DNA of 64,000 bases from Dendrolimus kikuchii. Its lineage: Eukaryota; Arthropoda; Insecta; Lepidoptera; Lasiocampidae. Positions 22,578-35,482 of the stretch are shown here, in pieces (the first letter of the stretch is position 1; each line of letters begins with the position of its first letter). The stretch lies in the NCBI GenBank assembly GCA_019925095.2, contig CM034395.1, positions 13,437,713 to 13,501,712 on the forward strand, in the 5' to 3' direction. Below the pieces are notes generated by a model, which was given only the letters and a program-made list of their open reading frames with translations, was not told where the DNA came from and made no database searches. Position numbers and translations under genes: made by a program.

Positions 22578-23033
22578 GTATTGTTACGACCTGAATGCCG
22601 ACAAAAGACAAATTCACTTCTACGTCTGTAGAAACACATTTTATTACCTCTTTGGCATTTGGACTTATTTGTTTACTTTGTGTTTAAAAATTGTAATTAG
22701 AAAAACAGCTCATTATGTATTGTAATCTTTTATGGTAGTCATTAGCCAGGTGTGATTCTAAGAAATTCAGTCCATGCGGGCGAGAGACATATTGTATTTG
22801 TGCAGTATAAAGCAATGCCTTAATGGAGAGATCGTCAGTCTAGCGATAGCCACAAGCGAAGCAAGACGTTAGTAACGGACTTTGAGCGTGTGATTGAATC
22901 GTGCATTACGTTTGGACTGGTTGTGTACAGTTATATTTGTACCTGTGTTATATATACGTGTTTGTATAGTTCTAATAAATTCTATAATAATTCCAACGGC
23001 ATTTTATTCGAGTCCTGCAACTCGTAACAGTAT
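22578..23033 (+). mobile_element. Solo LTR with 4-bp target duplication
   Basis: The LTR runs 22582-23029 (448 bp). It starts TGTTACGA and ends TCGTAACA, an exact 8-bp inverted terminal pair with TG...CA ends. GTAT flanks it on both sides (22578-22581 and 23030-23033), which fits the 4-bp duplications common in Gypsy-type elements. A TATATATA stretch followed by AATAAA (about 22974) is compatible with LTR promoter and polyadenylation signals. No internal retroviral-type genes and no second LTR are in the window, so this is the product of LTR-LTR recombination. Confidence 0.72.
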
Positions 23034-24099
23034 CATCAGTCGTTTAAGTATTTATTTCGATGTAAGAAACATCACTTTTCACACAGTTTTTTGTTTATAA
23101 TATTGATAGGATTATTATCGCCTACATAACGTATATTATTTACACAATTAATTTAGTAGGTTACTTAAGAGAACTAAACAAAACTATAAAACCGACAACC
23201 GGTGTCACGTAAAATAAGACCTTATGAGTCATGTCGAAGCTTTTTGTTTGCGAACTCTGCGCACTTTTTCTTTTGTCATTAGGCTGCGAAATAAAGGGAA
23301 AGATTCTCTCGTAATGGGCAATGAAAGAACTCTGTTGTTAACATACGCGGTAGGAAGGTAATTATGAAAATATTAACAACACAAGGTATATCAATAATAG
23401 ACATTGATTATCTACATTACAATATCATTAATAGTTTATCTTCATGTTCCATCCTTTGTTACTGAGACATAACATTTTCTGTCTGTTTTCTCATCTACGA
23501 TTCTCCACAGCCTGCTTTGATCAACTACTATGTAGTAGCTTCGTTGACGACGAAATATATGTAATTATACATAATACTTAAATAAAAATCAATAAAAAAA
23601 TTATGTATCCTTATATATTAATCGTATTATTAAAATAAGAAATCGACACAAGAATATTTGAGGAAATAATTAATCAAAGATATTTACAGTAACTAGAAAG
23701 TAAAAAAAACCACTAAAAATAACACAAAATGTTTTTGCGTTCAGTAACTTAGACTCTTAAAGTAACTGTTAAGCTGTGCGGGATTCTTTATTTATAATTT
23801 ATTAAAACTCGATTAACTTAAATGGGCAATAATTTGAATAGCGGGGTCAGCGCCATAGGTTCGGCGCGCCCGAACGAATTGCTTACGCTATTAATCTCTT
23901 AATTAGTAACAAATTGTACAAACACACCTTACGCCGTATGGAAATTTAATTTGAATTCAAAATATAGTTCATCTATTTAATTTAATTCGGAGGATTAACA
24001 TATACAATTCATGTTCGCACGGCTTTTTGGGACTCATAATATAAACGATGGAGAACACGATGCGTTTTTTAGACTTCTTGTCTATTTGTCTGTTTGTTG
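23034..24099. other. AT-rich DNA, no gene recognised
   Basis: No coding signal is present. A small GC-rich patch lies near 23845-23880. Confidence 0.5.
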
Positions 24100-24320
24100 G
24101 GAATTCAGGTAAAAACTACTGGGCTGATTTCGATGCGATATTCGCTGATCGACAGCAAATTTTTATACATAAAATCTGAGCTATTTTTTATCTTGGGAAT
24201 CCTGGGCCAGATTAAAAAAAATCGAATTCCAACGTGAGTTGTTCACTGATCGATAGCAAATTGTATGTAATAAAATGTGTGATATTTTTATCCCGGAAAT
24301 GTCACGGGAATTTTCCCGGA
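24100..24320 (+). repeat. Retroelement tail, repeat family E, copy 2
   Basis: A unit of roughly 105-110 bp occurs twice in tandem with divergence: CTGATCGACAGCAAATTTTTAT..ATAAAAT and CTGATCGATAGCAAATTGTATG..ATAAAAT. Each is followed by a TTTTTATC...GGGAA block. It is an inverted relative of 18840-19180. It ends in palindromic ACGGGAATTTTCCCGG. Confidence 0.6.
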
Positions 24321-24409
24321 AGCGGTTTGTACTTGTTTGGGTACCTAAAAATTAGCTTATTACGACAGTTTTCTGCGAGAATATCTAAAGAATCAGGCCC
24401 TGTGTATAG

Positions 24410-24505
24410 AGCTAAACGAATAGAATAGATAATGTATGGGAATGACATGATACTTAGCATAACGCTATGTCATTCTCATACTTTTCCTATTCTATTCATT
24501 TAACT
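24410..24505. repeat. Hairpin repeat, copy 1
   Basis: An imperfect inverted repeat: GAATAGAATAGATAATGTAT and GGGAATGACAT on the left, ATGTCATTCTCATAC and CCTATTCTATTC on the right. The loop is about 18 nt (GATACTTAGCATAACGCT). A related sequence with the same CTAAACGA.TAGAAT start and the same loop words lies at 61985-62035 in an intron of the KH gene. Confidence 0.6.
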
Positions 24506-25574
24506 AAAAGGTACTCGTATTTTACAGATTTCGGCAACCTGTGGGCTAGACTCTGGATCTAAATACCTGGATTGAAAATTAAATATATGTACATATCTAA
24601 AATATATAATACTTAAACAGAAAAACTGTTGTGTCAAGTGCTGCCTGTCTATAATCAATCTCTCAAATTGACATGTGAGCAATTGCCAGGCATATAATGG
24701 TTATACCACTACAGTCAATATGAAAATTTACGTTCCATTTGTCAACTTTATTAGTATTAGATATACACTTAAATAAGGTATAATTGATTTAAGTGGAACC
24801 GCGATTAATTGAATTTATAATATAGGTTAATTTCTAGGTAGGTATCGAAATGAAACACTTCTCTTTACTAATTAATGTTCCGGACAACAACATTAGTTTA
24901 GCTTAACAATTTATAATTGTGATAAATAATCAAATATTAAAACTGTCACAATGCGTGGGAAAGAGATAACAGATGCGTTTTAGAGCATTTTAGTCAAACA
25001 GTGAAAACGAATCTCTAATAACTTTGTCTGTTTGTCCGTTTATAAAAGTCACAGACATTTTGCATGGAGAATGTTTATTGTCCCATTACAATTTAAATTT
25101 CGAATGAAAGTCTTTTCTTTGGAATCACTATACAATGATGTTAGTAACATATATTTTATATTTAGTTATTAATAATGATAGCTGTTAGCCCAAGCCCCTG
25201 TTACATATACAATAATAAGTATGAATTTGAACAATTGTGTTGTCTATACATTGTTTTTCCTTACAAGATCATTTTTGTACATTACACACACGATTTTAAC
25301 AATCAATTACACTGATATACAGTTACATCTAAAGTAGAAATTGTTGTAAATTAATCATCTCAATACACAATTTAACTAAAACTTTTTTCAAAAATTTATT
25401 TTGTAAGATGAAACAAGGTATAGTTTCTTAGATGTATATATTTAATTACACACTTTATAGTTCCAATATCCAAATGGTAAAAATGATGTATGTATTTAGT
25501 CATTATAGATCCTTCATTGTGTGGTAGCGTTACCCACATACACTTTAAAAGGTTTTTTTAAATCTTGTTATACT
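24506..25574. other. AT-rich DNA, no gene recognised
   Basis: No coding signal or nameable repeat is present. Confidence 0.5.
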
Positions 25575-25812
25575 TATTATACTAATATATAAAGCAAAAG
25601 AGTTTGTGTTTGCGCTAATCTGAGGAAATAGTGGTTTGATTGGAAAAATTCTTTCAGTGTTAGATAGCCCATTTATCGAGGAAGGCTAAAGGCTATATAT
25701 CATCACGCTAAGACCAATAGGAGCGGAGCACCGATGAAGAATGTTTCAAAATCGGGGGGGTTTTGAAAACAAATACCACGCGGACGACGTCGCAGGCACA
25801 CCTGGTGTCTTT
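25575..25812 (-). repeat. Retroelement tail, repeat family F, copy 1
   Basis: On the minus strand it reads CGGTGCTCCGCTCCTATTGG, TCTTAGCGTGATGATATATA, GCC...AGCCTT.CTCGATAAATGGGCTA and ends GCGC...AAACAC.AACTCTTTTGC. This is the same order as 34855-35032. It is non-coding. Confidence 0.7.
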
Positions 25813-28639
25813 ATAATTTCGTAACCATGTGAACAATGGATCAATATTATTGTACTTATTAAAACTTTAATATTAGATAATTAAAAATCTCATCTCTTGT
25901 CCAATTCAGCTTTATTTTTCATGGTGCTTGCGGCTTATCTTTCACAATGCTGAACAAGACTTGTTTGACCCTCATAAAACATTTTAAGTTTCTCTTACAG
26001 CACCCATTCTCTACTATCTTCTATGGTATTAAAATTGACGGGTCTTTCAGGTATTATAAAAAATACAATAAATAATAATTATTTTTAATAGTTTTTGACT
26101 GACACTATGTCTGAAAGTTTGTCTCAAAAGTTTCAAAATGGCTGATAATCAACGTTAATTTTAAAAGATTAAGATAATTTACATCTTCAATTTTCGCGCG
26201 CGTTCCATTTCGATGTCTTGCGGGGTTCAATAGAATACCTATATAGTCTAAATTCCGCTCGATTAAAGTGATACGCACAGTTAGTTTAACTTAATATTTT
26301 ACATTATTTTGCTTAAGTATTCAAATATACAGTGAGAACAATATTATTCTCAAACTTCAACTTTCTACACTAAGCTCGTCAGTAGGACGAGGTCAGAATA
26401 ATAAGTAATTTTAGGCTATAAGCGTTGAATTAGCGATATAATCATGGGAATAAAACAGCAGGCGGAATTCTATATTGCCAAAATAATCCATAAAGCAATT
26501 TTCGTTATATAAAACGTACATATATTCTTTTTTAATTCTGAAATAGTTTCCTAGTATGTTTTATGTTATAGGCTTATGACAATGCGTAAGTAGTATTATA
26601 TATAAAAATTGATCTACTTTATAAAAATGTAGATTATGGAAAACCATTACAGATTAATGCACGTTGGTACGAGAATTTCTAAAAAACACTACGAACGGAA
26701 ATAAAACTTTATAAGAGTATATTGTAAGACTACACTTTATATAAGAATAAAATTTAGGCAGTTTAGTAATAAATAAGTACAAGATTGCATTTCTATTGTA
26801 TAGATAAATTACTGTAATGTTTTCACTATTACCTACTTATATATGCTACGGGCGAGCACATGAACAGCTTGCAAACTGGAGCTTTAACGATCATAATAAA
26901 TAGAGCCCGCTGTAACTGAAATCCGTTTAGACAAGAGAACCATTTTAGATACTGATTATGATTACGCTTTTCATAAGGAGGCCCAGTTTCAGTGAGTTGT
27001 ATTGACTCGAGTGACATTGCTTGCTGCGACAATTATTATTCATTAGGTCGGTGTCAGAGCCTCCTTTCATCAAAAGCTTCAGTCAACTCGTTATGTGTTA
27101 TTCAGGTCTCTCCTTATGTTTATTTTAATGAAAGACCGCCTTGGGTTGTTCTTGAATAAAGCAAACATACTACATAGGTATATATACAACTGAGAGAACC
27201 CTTTCCTTTGTGGAAATTCAAAAGATTGTCGAAAAGTGGTCTCCGTAGACGTAATTTATTTACTTGATTATGTAAGGTTTTGATTGCTCAATATAAAAGA
27301 AATCGTTATGTTGTGTTTTATAAGAATGGTGCGTATATGTCGATAAACATTATATTCTTTCAAGGTATTTTTATATACTTATGATTAAAATTCTTCACAC
27401 AGCGAGGAATACGATGCTGGAAACGATAGTACTTTTTAGGATAAAATATCCTACATTTAATCCAGTAAAAACCGAATTTCATGATAATCGGTAGTTCATT
27501 CAGATCCTTTCTCAGGCCTGTAAACCTTCGATATGGAAGGAAACTACGTGTCTTCTAAGATCAAAATATGTTATTTTTATCTTTATCTTCAAAAGAAATT
27601 AATATTAGATAGGTATGTGGTACCTACTACGTAATGAAAATTGGTTCATTTTTAAGGTTGTAAAGAATGAATGAATATATATGTAAATATCTGAATAAAG
27701 TTACTTACATTTCACCATATGTTAGCCTTGGCTTACACCTCTAAGTTTTATTTACATAAGGCTAAGGCTAAGTGATCACTACGATTTATCAACAACGAAC
27801 ATAGTTGTAAAAGGATGAAATATTACCAATCATAGTAAGCAAGTTGCTTATCCTTAGAGTCAACTATATAAATATAATATATAGTCAACGTCGAGAATAA
27901 GGCCGCACTTAAGTATGGATTAATAGATTAGAAACACGTAAATTTAGTTTAGTAAGTTTCATTGTTTATATCAAAATATATTATTGCCAAAAGAGCTAAA
28001 TTATAAAAATATGATGTACTACTATAATCATCAATTAATTATTATTGCCTTATTATGTTATAAATTGAAAAACAAATAGCAACCACTTACCTAACAACTG
28101 CAAAAACTCTGTATATTATGTAAGATAGATTGAGATGTACCTACCTACTCCAGTAAAGATGTTCATATATATTTCGTTTGCGTTTTTTGTCGTAGATTAC
28201 ATGTGACTAATGAATTTAAGCAAATCCCCTGAGTTTAGACAACGTGGTATAAAACAGTTCCAATTTTAATTTACATTACAAACACGTGAAAGATGAAAGA
28301 GTTGACGGTAGAGCATATTTGTAAAGTCGACACGGTTATACTAGCTAGGTATAATGATAACATTTTAACGGGGAATATAGCTTTAAGTCGGAATAACTTG
28401 GATTTACGGAAGGAACAAGTTGGCACGCTTTAACCACGCCCATTATTAAGGTATACATCGATTTTCTAACTCCGCACTTTGCCTGCTAGAGCTACAAACT
28501 TAGCGAGTATTTTGTCAAATTTACAACTGTGAATTAAACAATAAATAAATGCAGCTTTTCGTAAATATTATTAAGTATATATCTATTAGCCTCGTTTAGT
28601 ATCTTATCCAATATTTACTCTCTATATATATTGACAAAA
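25813..28639. other. AT-rich DNA, no gene recognised
   Basis: No coding signal is present. A retroelement-tail phrase (AATTTCATGATAATCGG..GTTCATTCAGATCC) lies at about 27474-27510. A near-palindromic stretch lies at 27723-27772 (GTTAGCCTTGGCTTA / TAAGGCTAAGGCTAA). Confidence 0.5.
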
Positions 28640-28644
28640 AAAAT

Positions 28645-28690
28645 AGGCCAAGTGCGTTTCAGTTCACGCACAACGTACGGTCCATTTTTT
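28645..28690 (+). repeat. Short dispersed insect repeat
   Basis: GGCCAAGTGCGTTTCAG..TCACGCACAACGTACGGTCC is a diverged form of a block that I recall as very common in insect genomes (GGCCAAGTGCGAGTCGGACT, CGCGCAC..AGGGTTCCGTACC). The recall is from general knowledge, not from a search. Confidence 0.5.
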
Positions 28691-28939
28691 TAAGACATTG
28701 TTAGTAAGGTCTATATAATACGCCATATCTCATAACTAAAACTAATCAAATGTTGTTCAAAGAAATTTTCTTTTAAGGTCTACCATACTAGATTTATTTT
28801 AAATTTTTCATCTCATAATTCAAAAGAATGAGAAAAATATACACACATACTTATTGTCATAATTAAGCGAATGATATCTCCATACTTATTTCTTTAATAA
28901 AGAAACCATAAGAGGATTATTATCTGTAAATCTGTAAAT

Positions 28940-29178
28940 CAAAATACCAGCTTTTTACTATATGCATATAAAAAGTATATACGGTACTTATATTAAAAAA
29001 TCAAATTTTAATTTTTTTGTCTGTCTGGATGTTCCGGTTAATCTCTGAAACGGTTGGACCGATTTTGACGGGAGTTTTAGTGGCATATAGCTGATATTAT
29101 AAGGAGTAATTAAGGCTACCTTTAATTTTAAGGTTCCGTCAAAAAAAGCCACTCGGACGAAGTCGCGGGCACAGCCAG
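28940..29178 (+). repeat. Retroelement tail, repeat family D, copy 2
   Basis: It aligns end to end with 16641-16875 (same orientation), including GGACCGATTTTGACGGGAG and GACGAAGTCGCGGGCACAGC. Confidence 0.65.
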
Positions 29179-29488
29179 AATGTAATAAAAAGAGACTTGT
29201 CTAACGGCATCCAACACACCTGTATACTCTAAAATATTATATATCCCCCGTTACACATATAGATAAGACCACCATACCTATATAGTATTTTTTAATTCAT
29301 CTAAATGAATAAATATAATAATAAACCTTAAAGAGTACAATGGATTAAATTGTATAATAAAATAAAACTTAATGTTATTGTATGTATGTTATGTAATTTG
29401 GTTAAACAAATAATATCAATTTCTACCAATGTTAATTAAAAGAATAGATAGTAAAATAACGCGAAATTATTATTTTGGAATATTTTAG

Positions 29489-29737
29489 GTTCATGTTATT
29501 CCAGCATCAAGTGGCACAAAACAAGCGCGCAATGACAACATTCCTGATTTGTGGCCAAGCCCAATTGCCGAAAATAATGGAGTCTGGGGTGAAATCCCTC
29601 CAATTTGTTCGCGACTTGTACGTACGGCTTTATCATGGGGTCGTTTAGAAGATTTACCCTTTTCACATTTACTGTTACATGATTTTTTTCTCCAATGGTT
29701 CTCAGAAAATCTAGAATTTTTTAATATTACATATTAA
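29489..29737 (+). CDS. Possible terminal exon, unknown protein
   Basis: An open stretch of 82 codons begins right after TATTTTAG, which is both an in-frame stop and a good splice acceptor with AT-rich polypyrimidine context. It ends at TAA. It has no ATG, so if it is coding it must be spliced to an upstream exon. The peptide (VHVIPASSGTKQARNDNIPD, then LWPSPIAENNGVWGEIPP, RLVRTALSWGRLEDL, FLQWFSENLEFFNITY) looks more protein-like than the AT-driven ORFs around it. I do not recognise the family. WFSENLEFF faintly recalls the FS.ENL.FW signature of RGS domains, but the spacing to the upstream Trp is about five residues short and nothing else supports it. It could be a fragment of a decayed gene or transposon. 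Confidence 0.3.
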   Translation, partial: VHVIPASSGTKQARNDNIPDLWPSPIAENNGVWGEIPPICSRLVRTALSWGRLEDLPFSHLLLHDFFLQWFSENLEFFNITY

Positions 29738-29937
29738 CTGTTGTGGCCTTTGTGTGCTGTGGCTGGCATTTGGTTCGTGGGATTATAGACACATTTTCAG
29801 ACGAGCTGACAGACAAATATTCTAAAAACTGTATCATTAAGTATTGCATAAATAGCAGCGTTCATATAAATTTTGAAATCGATACTTTAATTATATTTCT
29901 ATAGTCAAAGACATTTTACTGCTGTCTATTATTTTTT

Positions 29938-30592
29938 ACTAGTTGTGCCCAGCAGACGTTGTCCTGCCCTTAAAATAAAAACCTAGAACCCGATTGCAGC
30001 GACATTTACCGGGACCATTAATTAATTTAAACCATTCTCGAATCTATTGTAATAGAAACAAATAAAAACATCAAAATAGGTCCCACCGTTTAGGAAGACT
30101 TAAGCGGTGCCACCTACCGGTAGATGTATAATCCTAATCATCCCGGAACCCACTTGAACACACAAAAATAATTTCACCTAAATATTGGAACCCGATTACA
30201 TCTAAATTAATTGTTTTATATGTATTTTATCAATAAAATAACTCCGACCGAAACATCTGTTTTAAACGATATTCAGTTTTTTTACATCCTCTCTGACGAT
30301 ATTTGCAGCACGTATTCTGTCAATTCTATGTCAAACGTTTAAAATTAAAGGTTACATTTAAAAAGTTTATATTGTCCAAAGCGCTAAGGTTAGACTAGAA
30401 ATAATTTTATATAGTGGTTAAGTATTCTTAAATTTTCTAATTTTTCGCGCATTTTTATTAATATTTTCTTTCATAAGAACCTTGTCCTGATAATAACAAA
30501 TAGAACAAAAAAAGAATTAGCGAAATCGGTCCAGCCGTTCATGCGTGATGGCGTGACCAAGGGAAATAGGGATTCATTTGTATATATATAGA
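29938..30592 (+). repeat. Retroelement tail, repeat family G, copy 1
   Basis: It opens ACTAGTTGTGCCCAGCAGAC, then GTTGTCCTGCCC and CCTAGAACCCGATTGCAGCG. It closes with AATCGGTCCAGCCGTTCATG and TTTGTATATATATAG. The opening block is the reverse complement of 41045-41150. It is non-coding and degraded in the middle. Confidence 0.65.
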
Positions 30593-30984
30593 TGAATCAT
30601 GCCTCTTAAAATAAAATTATAATATCATCAAACAAATAAGACTAATAAAAAAATTAAATTAAACTTAAGCAACGAAATACAATTATCTATACTAAGAATT
30701 TTGACTTTGCTCATTGATTGTATCGTTCTGAAATACAGAAAAGTTGACATTTACATTTCGCTGTATTAGTATAGCAACTTTGAAGTCATATTGGGTTGAA
30801 TAAAATTTTACAGGTGGTTGATTTTTTGAATCATAATGACTGGTTGAAGCGTGATTATTAAATTTTTGAAAACCTAAAGTTTTTCATTATTCTAGTACAA
30901 TAGTAGGTACATCCACGATAAAATTAAATTAAATTACAGTTAAATTAGATGTTATCCTAAGTCCCCTTATTGTTTTAAATGTGG
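30593..30984. other. AT-rich spacer, nothing recognised
   Basis: No coding signal or nameable repeat is present. Confidence 0.5.
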
Positions 30985-31515
30985 AATTAACTCTGTCTGT
31001 CTGAATGTGTAATTTGAATATCGAGGTTGGTGGTGAATGGAATAGATATTTGGAATAGATTTATATAAAGGTTATACCAGAAAGTAATATAAGTTTTTTT
31101 GTTATTTGCCATTTTCGTCATTTTGGTTACTTTGGTCAATGGTCATTTTCGTCATGTTTAGATAGACCTGGGATAGATAAATAAAACTAGAACGGTTTGA
31201 AAGTTTGTGTGAGTGACCAAATATTTTTCAAGTTTATAGATATAAAATTCACCTATGTGATGTAATGTGATAATAACTCGATCTGTTTGTCTGTTAAGCT
31301 TTACATGGAAAAACTACTAGGGGTACTGGATGGGTTTGGCTGTAATCTGGTTTATATGTACTTTTCAGACCGACAATGGACATAAATATTTCCCGGGAGA
31401 TGGGATAGTTTACAATATAAAATGAAGTGAATCTTCCGGGGGCAAATAGCACCAACATAAAAATTTAATTCAATGTAACCTGTATATTGCCTGCTGTTTA
31501 AACAAGAGACACGCA
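30985..31515 (+). repeat. Repeat family H, copy 1
   Basis: It shares with 37155-37545 the words AATTAACTCTGTCTGTCTG, GGAAAAACTACT, GGGAGATGGGATAGTT..CAATATAAAA, and a CCTG...TTAAACAAG end. Between them, 31106-31160 shows a decayed 9-bp periodicity (CATTTTCGT, CATTTTGGT, TACTTTGGT) where the other copy has a clean 9-bp minisatellite. Confidence 0.6.
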
Positions 31516-34500
31516 CTAAAGTTTGGTAAATTCTATTTATTACCTATCTAATAAATCAATAATAACTTATTATTTATATCATCGTTACATAATATTATAA
31601 AGTTATTCACGTTCAAGAATATATAGTTTCTTATTCTTAGGGTTCTTAACAAAAGTATTCGTCCAAGCAATCAGCAAATAAATCTAATTAAATACAATTT
31701 GCTTTTATTATCTATGTAAAGTGTAACAAAGAGCAGGCAATGCGGTACAGCATCAGCAAGTTTCATTATTTAATTAGATATAGCACTTGGTGAACATCCG
31801 AGTAACAAAAGCCGTGTTCATTTATCAAGTTGATAAGGGTGGTATTTTGCACGTAACTTATAATATGTAACTAATGAAAGTTTGACAAGAAATAATATAA
31901 GGACGTAAAGTAACAGCGTTCTCAGAGTCTCGATTTGAAAATCTTTCGGACCAAAGAAAAGTACAAAACATCCCTAATAACGAAATACTTTGAAACAATT
32001 ACTTATTAAGTGGCATTATTTAATTACATTTTCACACGTATCGTGATTTCTTAAAATTAATTTATTATTTTTATATAAAAATTTAAATGACAAGTTTGTC
32101 TTTGATACTCGTACATGATAATGTTTTCACTCACAAATTTTTCGGTTTTTCTTTCCCCGGGGAAATGTAGGAATTTAAATTATATAATGGAATAATAGTA
32201 GATTGTTACACAGGGGATGAAAGTGCTCTATCTAGGCACGAGATGGTTTGGCGCACGAACGTAGCGAGGGCGCTAATAGTTCGAATGCCCACCCACGGTT
32301 AATAGTCTGCTTTTCATTTCAAATATGAGGAAATTAAATAAAAGCTGATTAATTAAACAAACGAAATGAAATCCACATCTAAATCTGATAAACTCATTTA
32401 ATATGTCATATATTTTTTGATAACAGGAAAAATCGTTTTCCAGGGACATAAAGTACCTACTGTTTCATTCTTGTGATCAATTAACTTCAAGCGTACTTTC
32501 TGAGTATGAGAAATTAATACAATTATTACTGTTTTGAAACATAACAATCCTTTTTTAAAACTGTATTTAATATCTTATAGTGTCTAGCATTAACAGAATT
32601 GCTCTGTAGTAAATGTTTGAAGGGCGCTGTTAATCTGTTAATGCGGATGATCCCGTAGTAAGTACCAGTTTTGGCTACCCGGTTTACTTTGTTTTACATC
32701 GTCAATAAATATAATACTTCTTTGACACCTTTCTTAGAATTAAAATATTTGAATTAGGATTCGTTGTAATCTATTCTAATTTCTAAAATATAAGACACTT
32801 TCGCGCATCGGTCGCGTAAACTTTGCGAATAAACCTCAAAATAATATTATAGCAGACGAATTTACGACAATTTTTAAGGTTCCGTGGCTTATGAACGCGT
32901 CTGTCTTTGTGTGTTACAATCATTTTTCTCGGAAAATGGTAGTTAATATTCATTAAATTTATTAAAAAATCGTTAAAGGACCTTATTATGTTGTTTCCAG
33001 ATCTGACTGACGATACCCTACACAACTACGTACACTGATCTTTTTCTCATCCCTTAGTTACATTTTCTTACATTCTCAATTCGCTGATGGTTACCTAAAT
33101 AAGATTCCATGCGTTTCGGAATTGCGGAAAAAAATCGCCCGATTATTTGTCGCAGTCCGCTCTAGCCTTAACAATCTTCGGCCGCGGCAGACGGGCGACC
33201 GCGGATAACGGTACTCAAGGGCAACATCAGCCGATTAAAATTAAGTAGAACAAAATGGAATAATAATAATTTATTCTTTATTTAACTAAATGACGATGCT
33301 AAATACATCCTAGAAATATTATCCAACTGTGAGTGCATAGATTGAGTTTAGCTTAAAGGGTTTATAGTTATCAACTTCTGATTGAAATAAATAATTAAAA
33401 TGATCAACATAACTCATACTTCGACTGTTTATAATAAATTTATACCAGGCTAATTTAAAATGATAGCTCAGTATTTATGACAGGAAAATGGCGAACATAA
33501 TCATAGGAAAGTCGAGGTAGTTGAAAATATCGATCACAAAGTTCTTTAAACTCTAGCACGTAGCCATAACTTGTTATTTATGCATATTCTAGGTACACAA
33601 TGGAAAAATAAATGAACACGATATCGCTGAATCTATTATATTATGATACTTAGAAAAGTTAAACTTTATAGATATTATATTAGTATATTTTCTATTTTCT
33701 TGTAATCCCGTCGAATAGACCTTAGAAGTAAATTAAAACGAATTGATTAATAATTTGAGTTATAAACTTCCAAGTGATAAGCGGTAACTCGGTAGAGTGA
33801 TCAGAATATATAGCTAATATTTAAATCTGACAATTTGGACATGCAATTTAAAGGTTAGGAATGCCTTTCTGTAAAGTATACTTTTTTTCAGTGTAATTAT
33901 AGGTATTGGGAGTATCAATTAGCTCAATCCAGTAGTAGATGAGGAAATAGAGAAATAATTCGTCAATGACGAAAAAATGATGAAAAAGTTACTGAAACTT
34001 TTCAAAACTGTCATATAATATGAAAATGGCGTTGATTTTTGATACTGAAGACTTGAGCAGCCACCGGCGACGTACCACCAGAATCCATCCAGTACATAGA
34101 GCAATACTAAGCGGCTGTGTAGACAACACTGCCTACATGCGCCGGGATGTGCCACCGCGCTCTTATTCTATGAATTTTAGCGCGACAGCAAAAGCATAGT
34201 GGCGGCGTGGTCGCTCATAGTTTACCTTTCACAGTTTAGCGGCGCGGTGGTGGTATCGTTAATCCACGTTCCCGGTCTCGGTAAATACCTTTAAAAACAA
34301 ACTAGAACCAGCTCAGAACTTTTGACATATTTGAAGACTAGTTTCCGCCTGCGACTTCGTCGTTATTTTGGATAAACGCTAACTTTAACCCGCTACTTTG
34401 TTTACGTAGTAGGGGAAAATATTTTCAAAACTTAATGACTGCCCGCCGGCCTTGCACATCATAAATGCGCGCGTAGTACTTGATCATTATTTTGCTGCGA

Positions 34501-34629
34501 TTTTATTTTAAAACTGCGGTATCTTCTAAGATATTCATTGAAATCGAATGATGTAAATGGCAATTTTGTTTTAAATTAAGTACTTGTGATGAATAATGTA
34601 TTTATTTGGATAAGGATAAATATCATGGT
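31516..34629. other. AT-rich DNA, no gene recognised
   Basis: A short CpG-rich patch lies at 33115-33230 and another at 34120-34265. Neither contains an ORF with a recognisable domain. No RNA gene is seen. Confidence 0.5.
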
Positions 34630-35035
34630 TATAAAAACACCTTCAAAATAATGCATTATTTTAGAACAAATTTGGTTAGCATAAAAAGGTTATAGTGAGC
34701 CAACCTTAAAAGATAGACATATGCTGTCACGGACTTTTTTTTTAACCTTTAAAGGGGAACAATTCTGTCACACATGATTTTTGCGAAACTTTAACCGTTT
34801 ACGCAGCGCACGCAGCGGAAGCTCTTAAAAGGAACAAAATCCCCTAATTTTGAAACATTATTCATTGGTGCTCCGCTCCTATTGGTCTTAGCGTGATGAT
34901 ATATAGCCCGTAGCCTTTCTCGATAAATGGGCTACCTAACACCGAAATAATTTTTCAAATCAGACCAGTAGTTCCTGAGATTAGCGCGTTCAAGCAAACA
35001 AACAAACTCTTCAGCTTTATATATTAGTAAGTATT
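34630..35035 (+). repeat. Retroelement tail, repeat family F, copy 2
   Basis: The right half (34855-35032) matches the inverse of 25575-25812. It ends with GATTAGCGCGTTCAAGCAAA and CAAACAAACTCTTCAGCTTT, a typical 3' end of a lepidopteran LINE. The left half (from about 34630) has no counterpart in the window. Confidence 0.65.
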
Positions 35036-35482
35036 TGAAGATATTAATATTGTGACGAATGAACTTTTAAAAAAGATTGGAAGTTATTAACAAGTTTTGT
35101 ATCTGAGTGCAACAACGAGCGTCAATTTGTTTATTGCTTTTGGTGATAGAGGTCTGTTTATGTTAAGGTTTTCAAGCATATTTAAATGTAAGACCTATTG
35201 TTATAAAACTATTCTGCATCGTGTTCTATAATTCTGTAAAGCATTTATGTGTAGTGTACATAATATAGATATAAGAATTTTTGGCGTAATTAACGGTGAC
35301 GTGTTTTCACCCCGTTACTATATAAATAAAGTACCATATGTAGAGCATTGGATATTAAACACGTATTTATATACAGTGTACACTACATATACATATATAA
35401 CTGTATAGGAAACTAAGATCACAAAGTTTCATTTTATTGGTTGATCGGAAAATCCATAAAATAATTTGTAGATGATCTATAT
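35036..35482. other. AT-rich spacer, nothing recognised
   Basis: No coding signal or nameable repeat is present. Confidence 0.5.

Noticed and set aside
29600..29737. RGS domain in the exon-like island
   Set aside because: Only WFSENLEFF is similar; spacing and the rest of the domain do not fit, so the family was not assigned.
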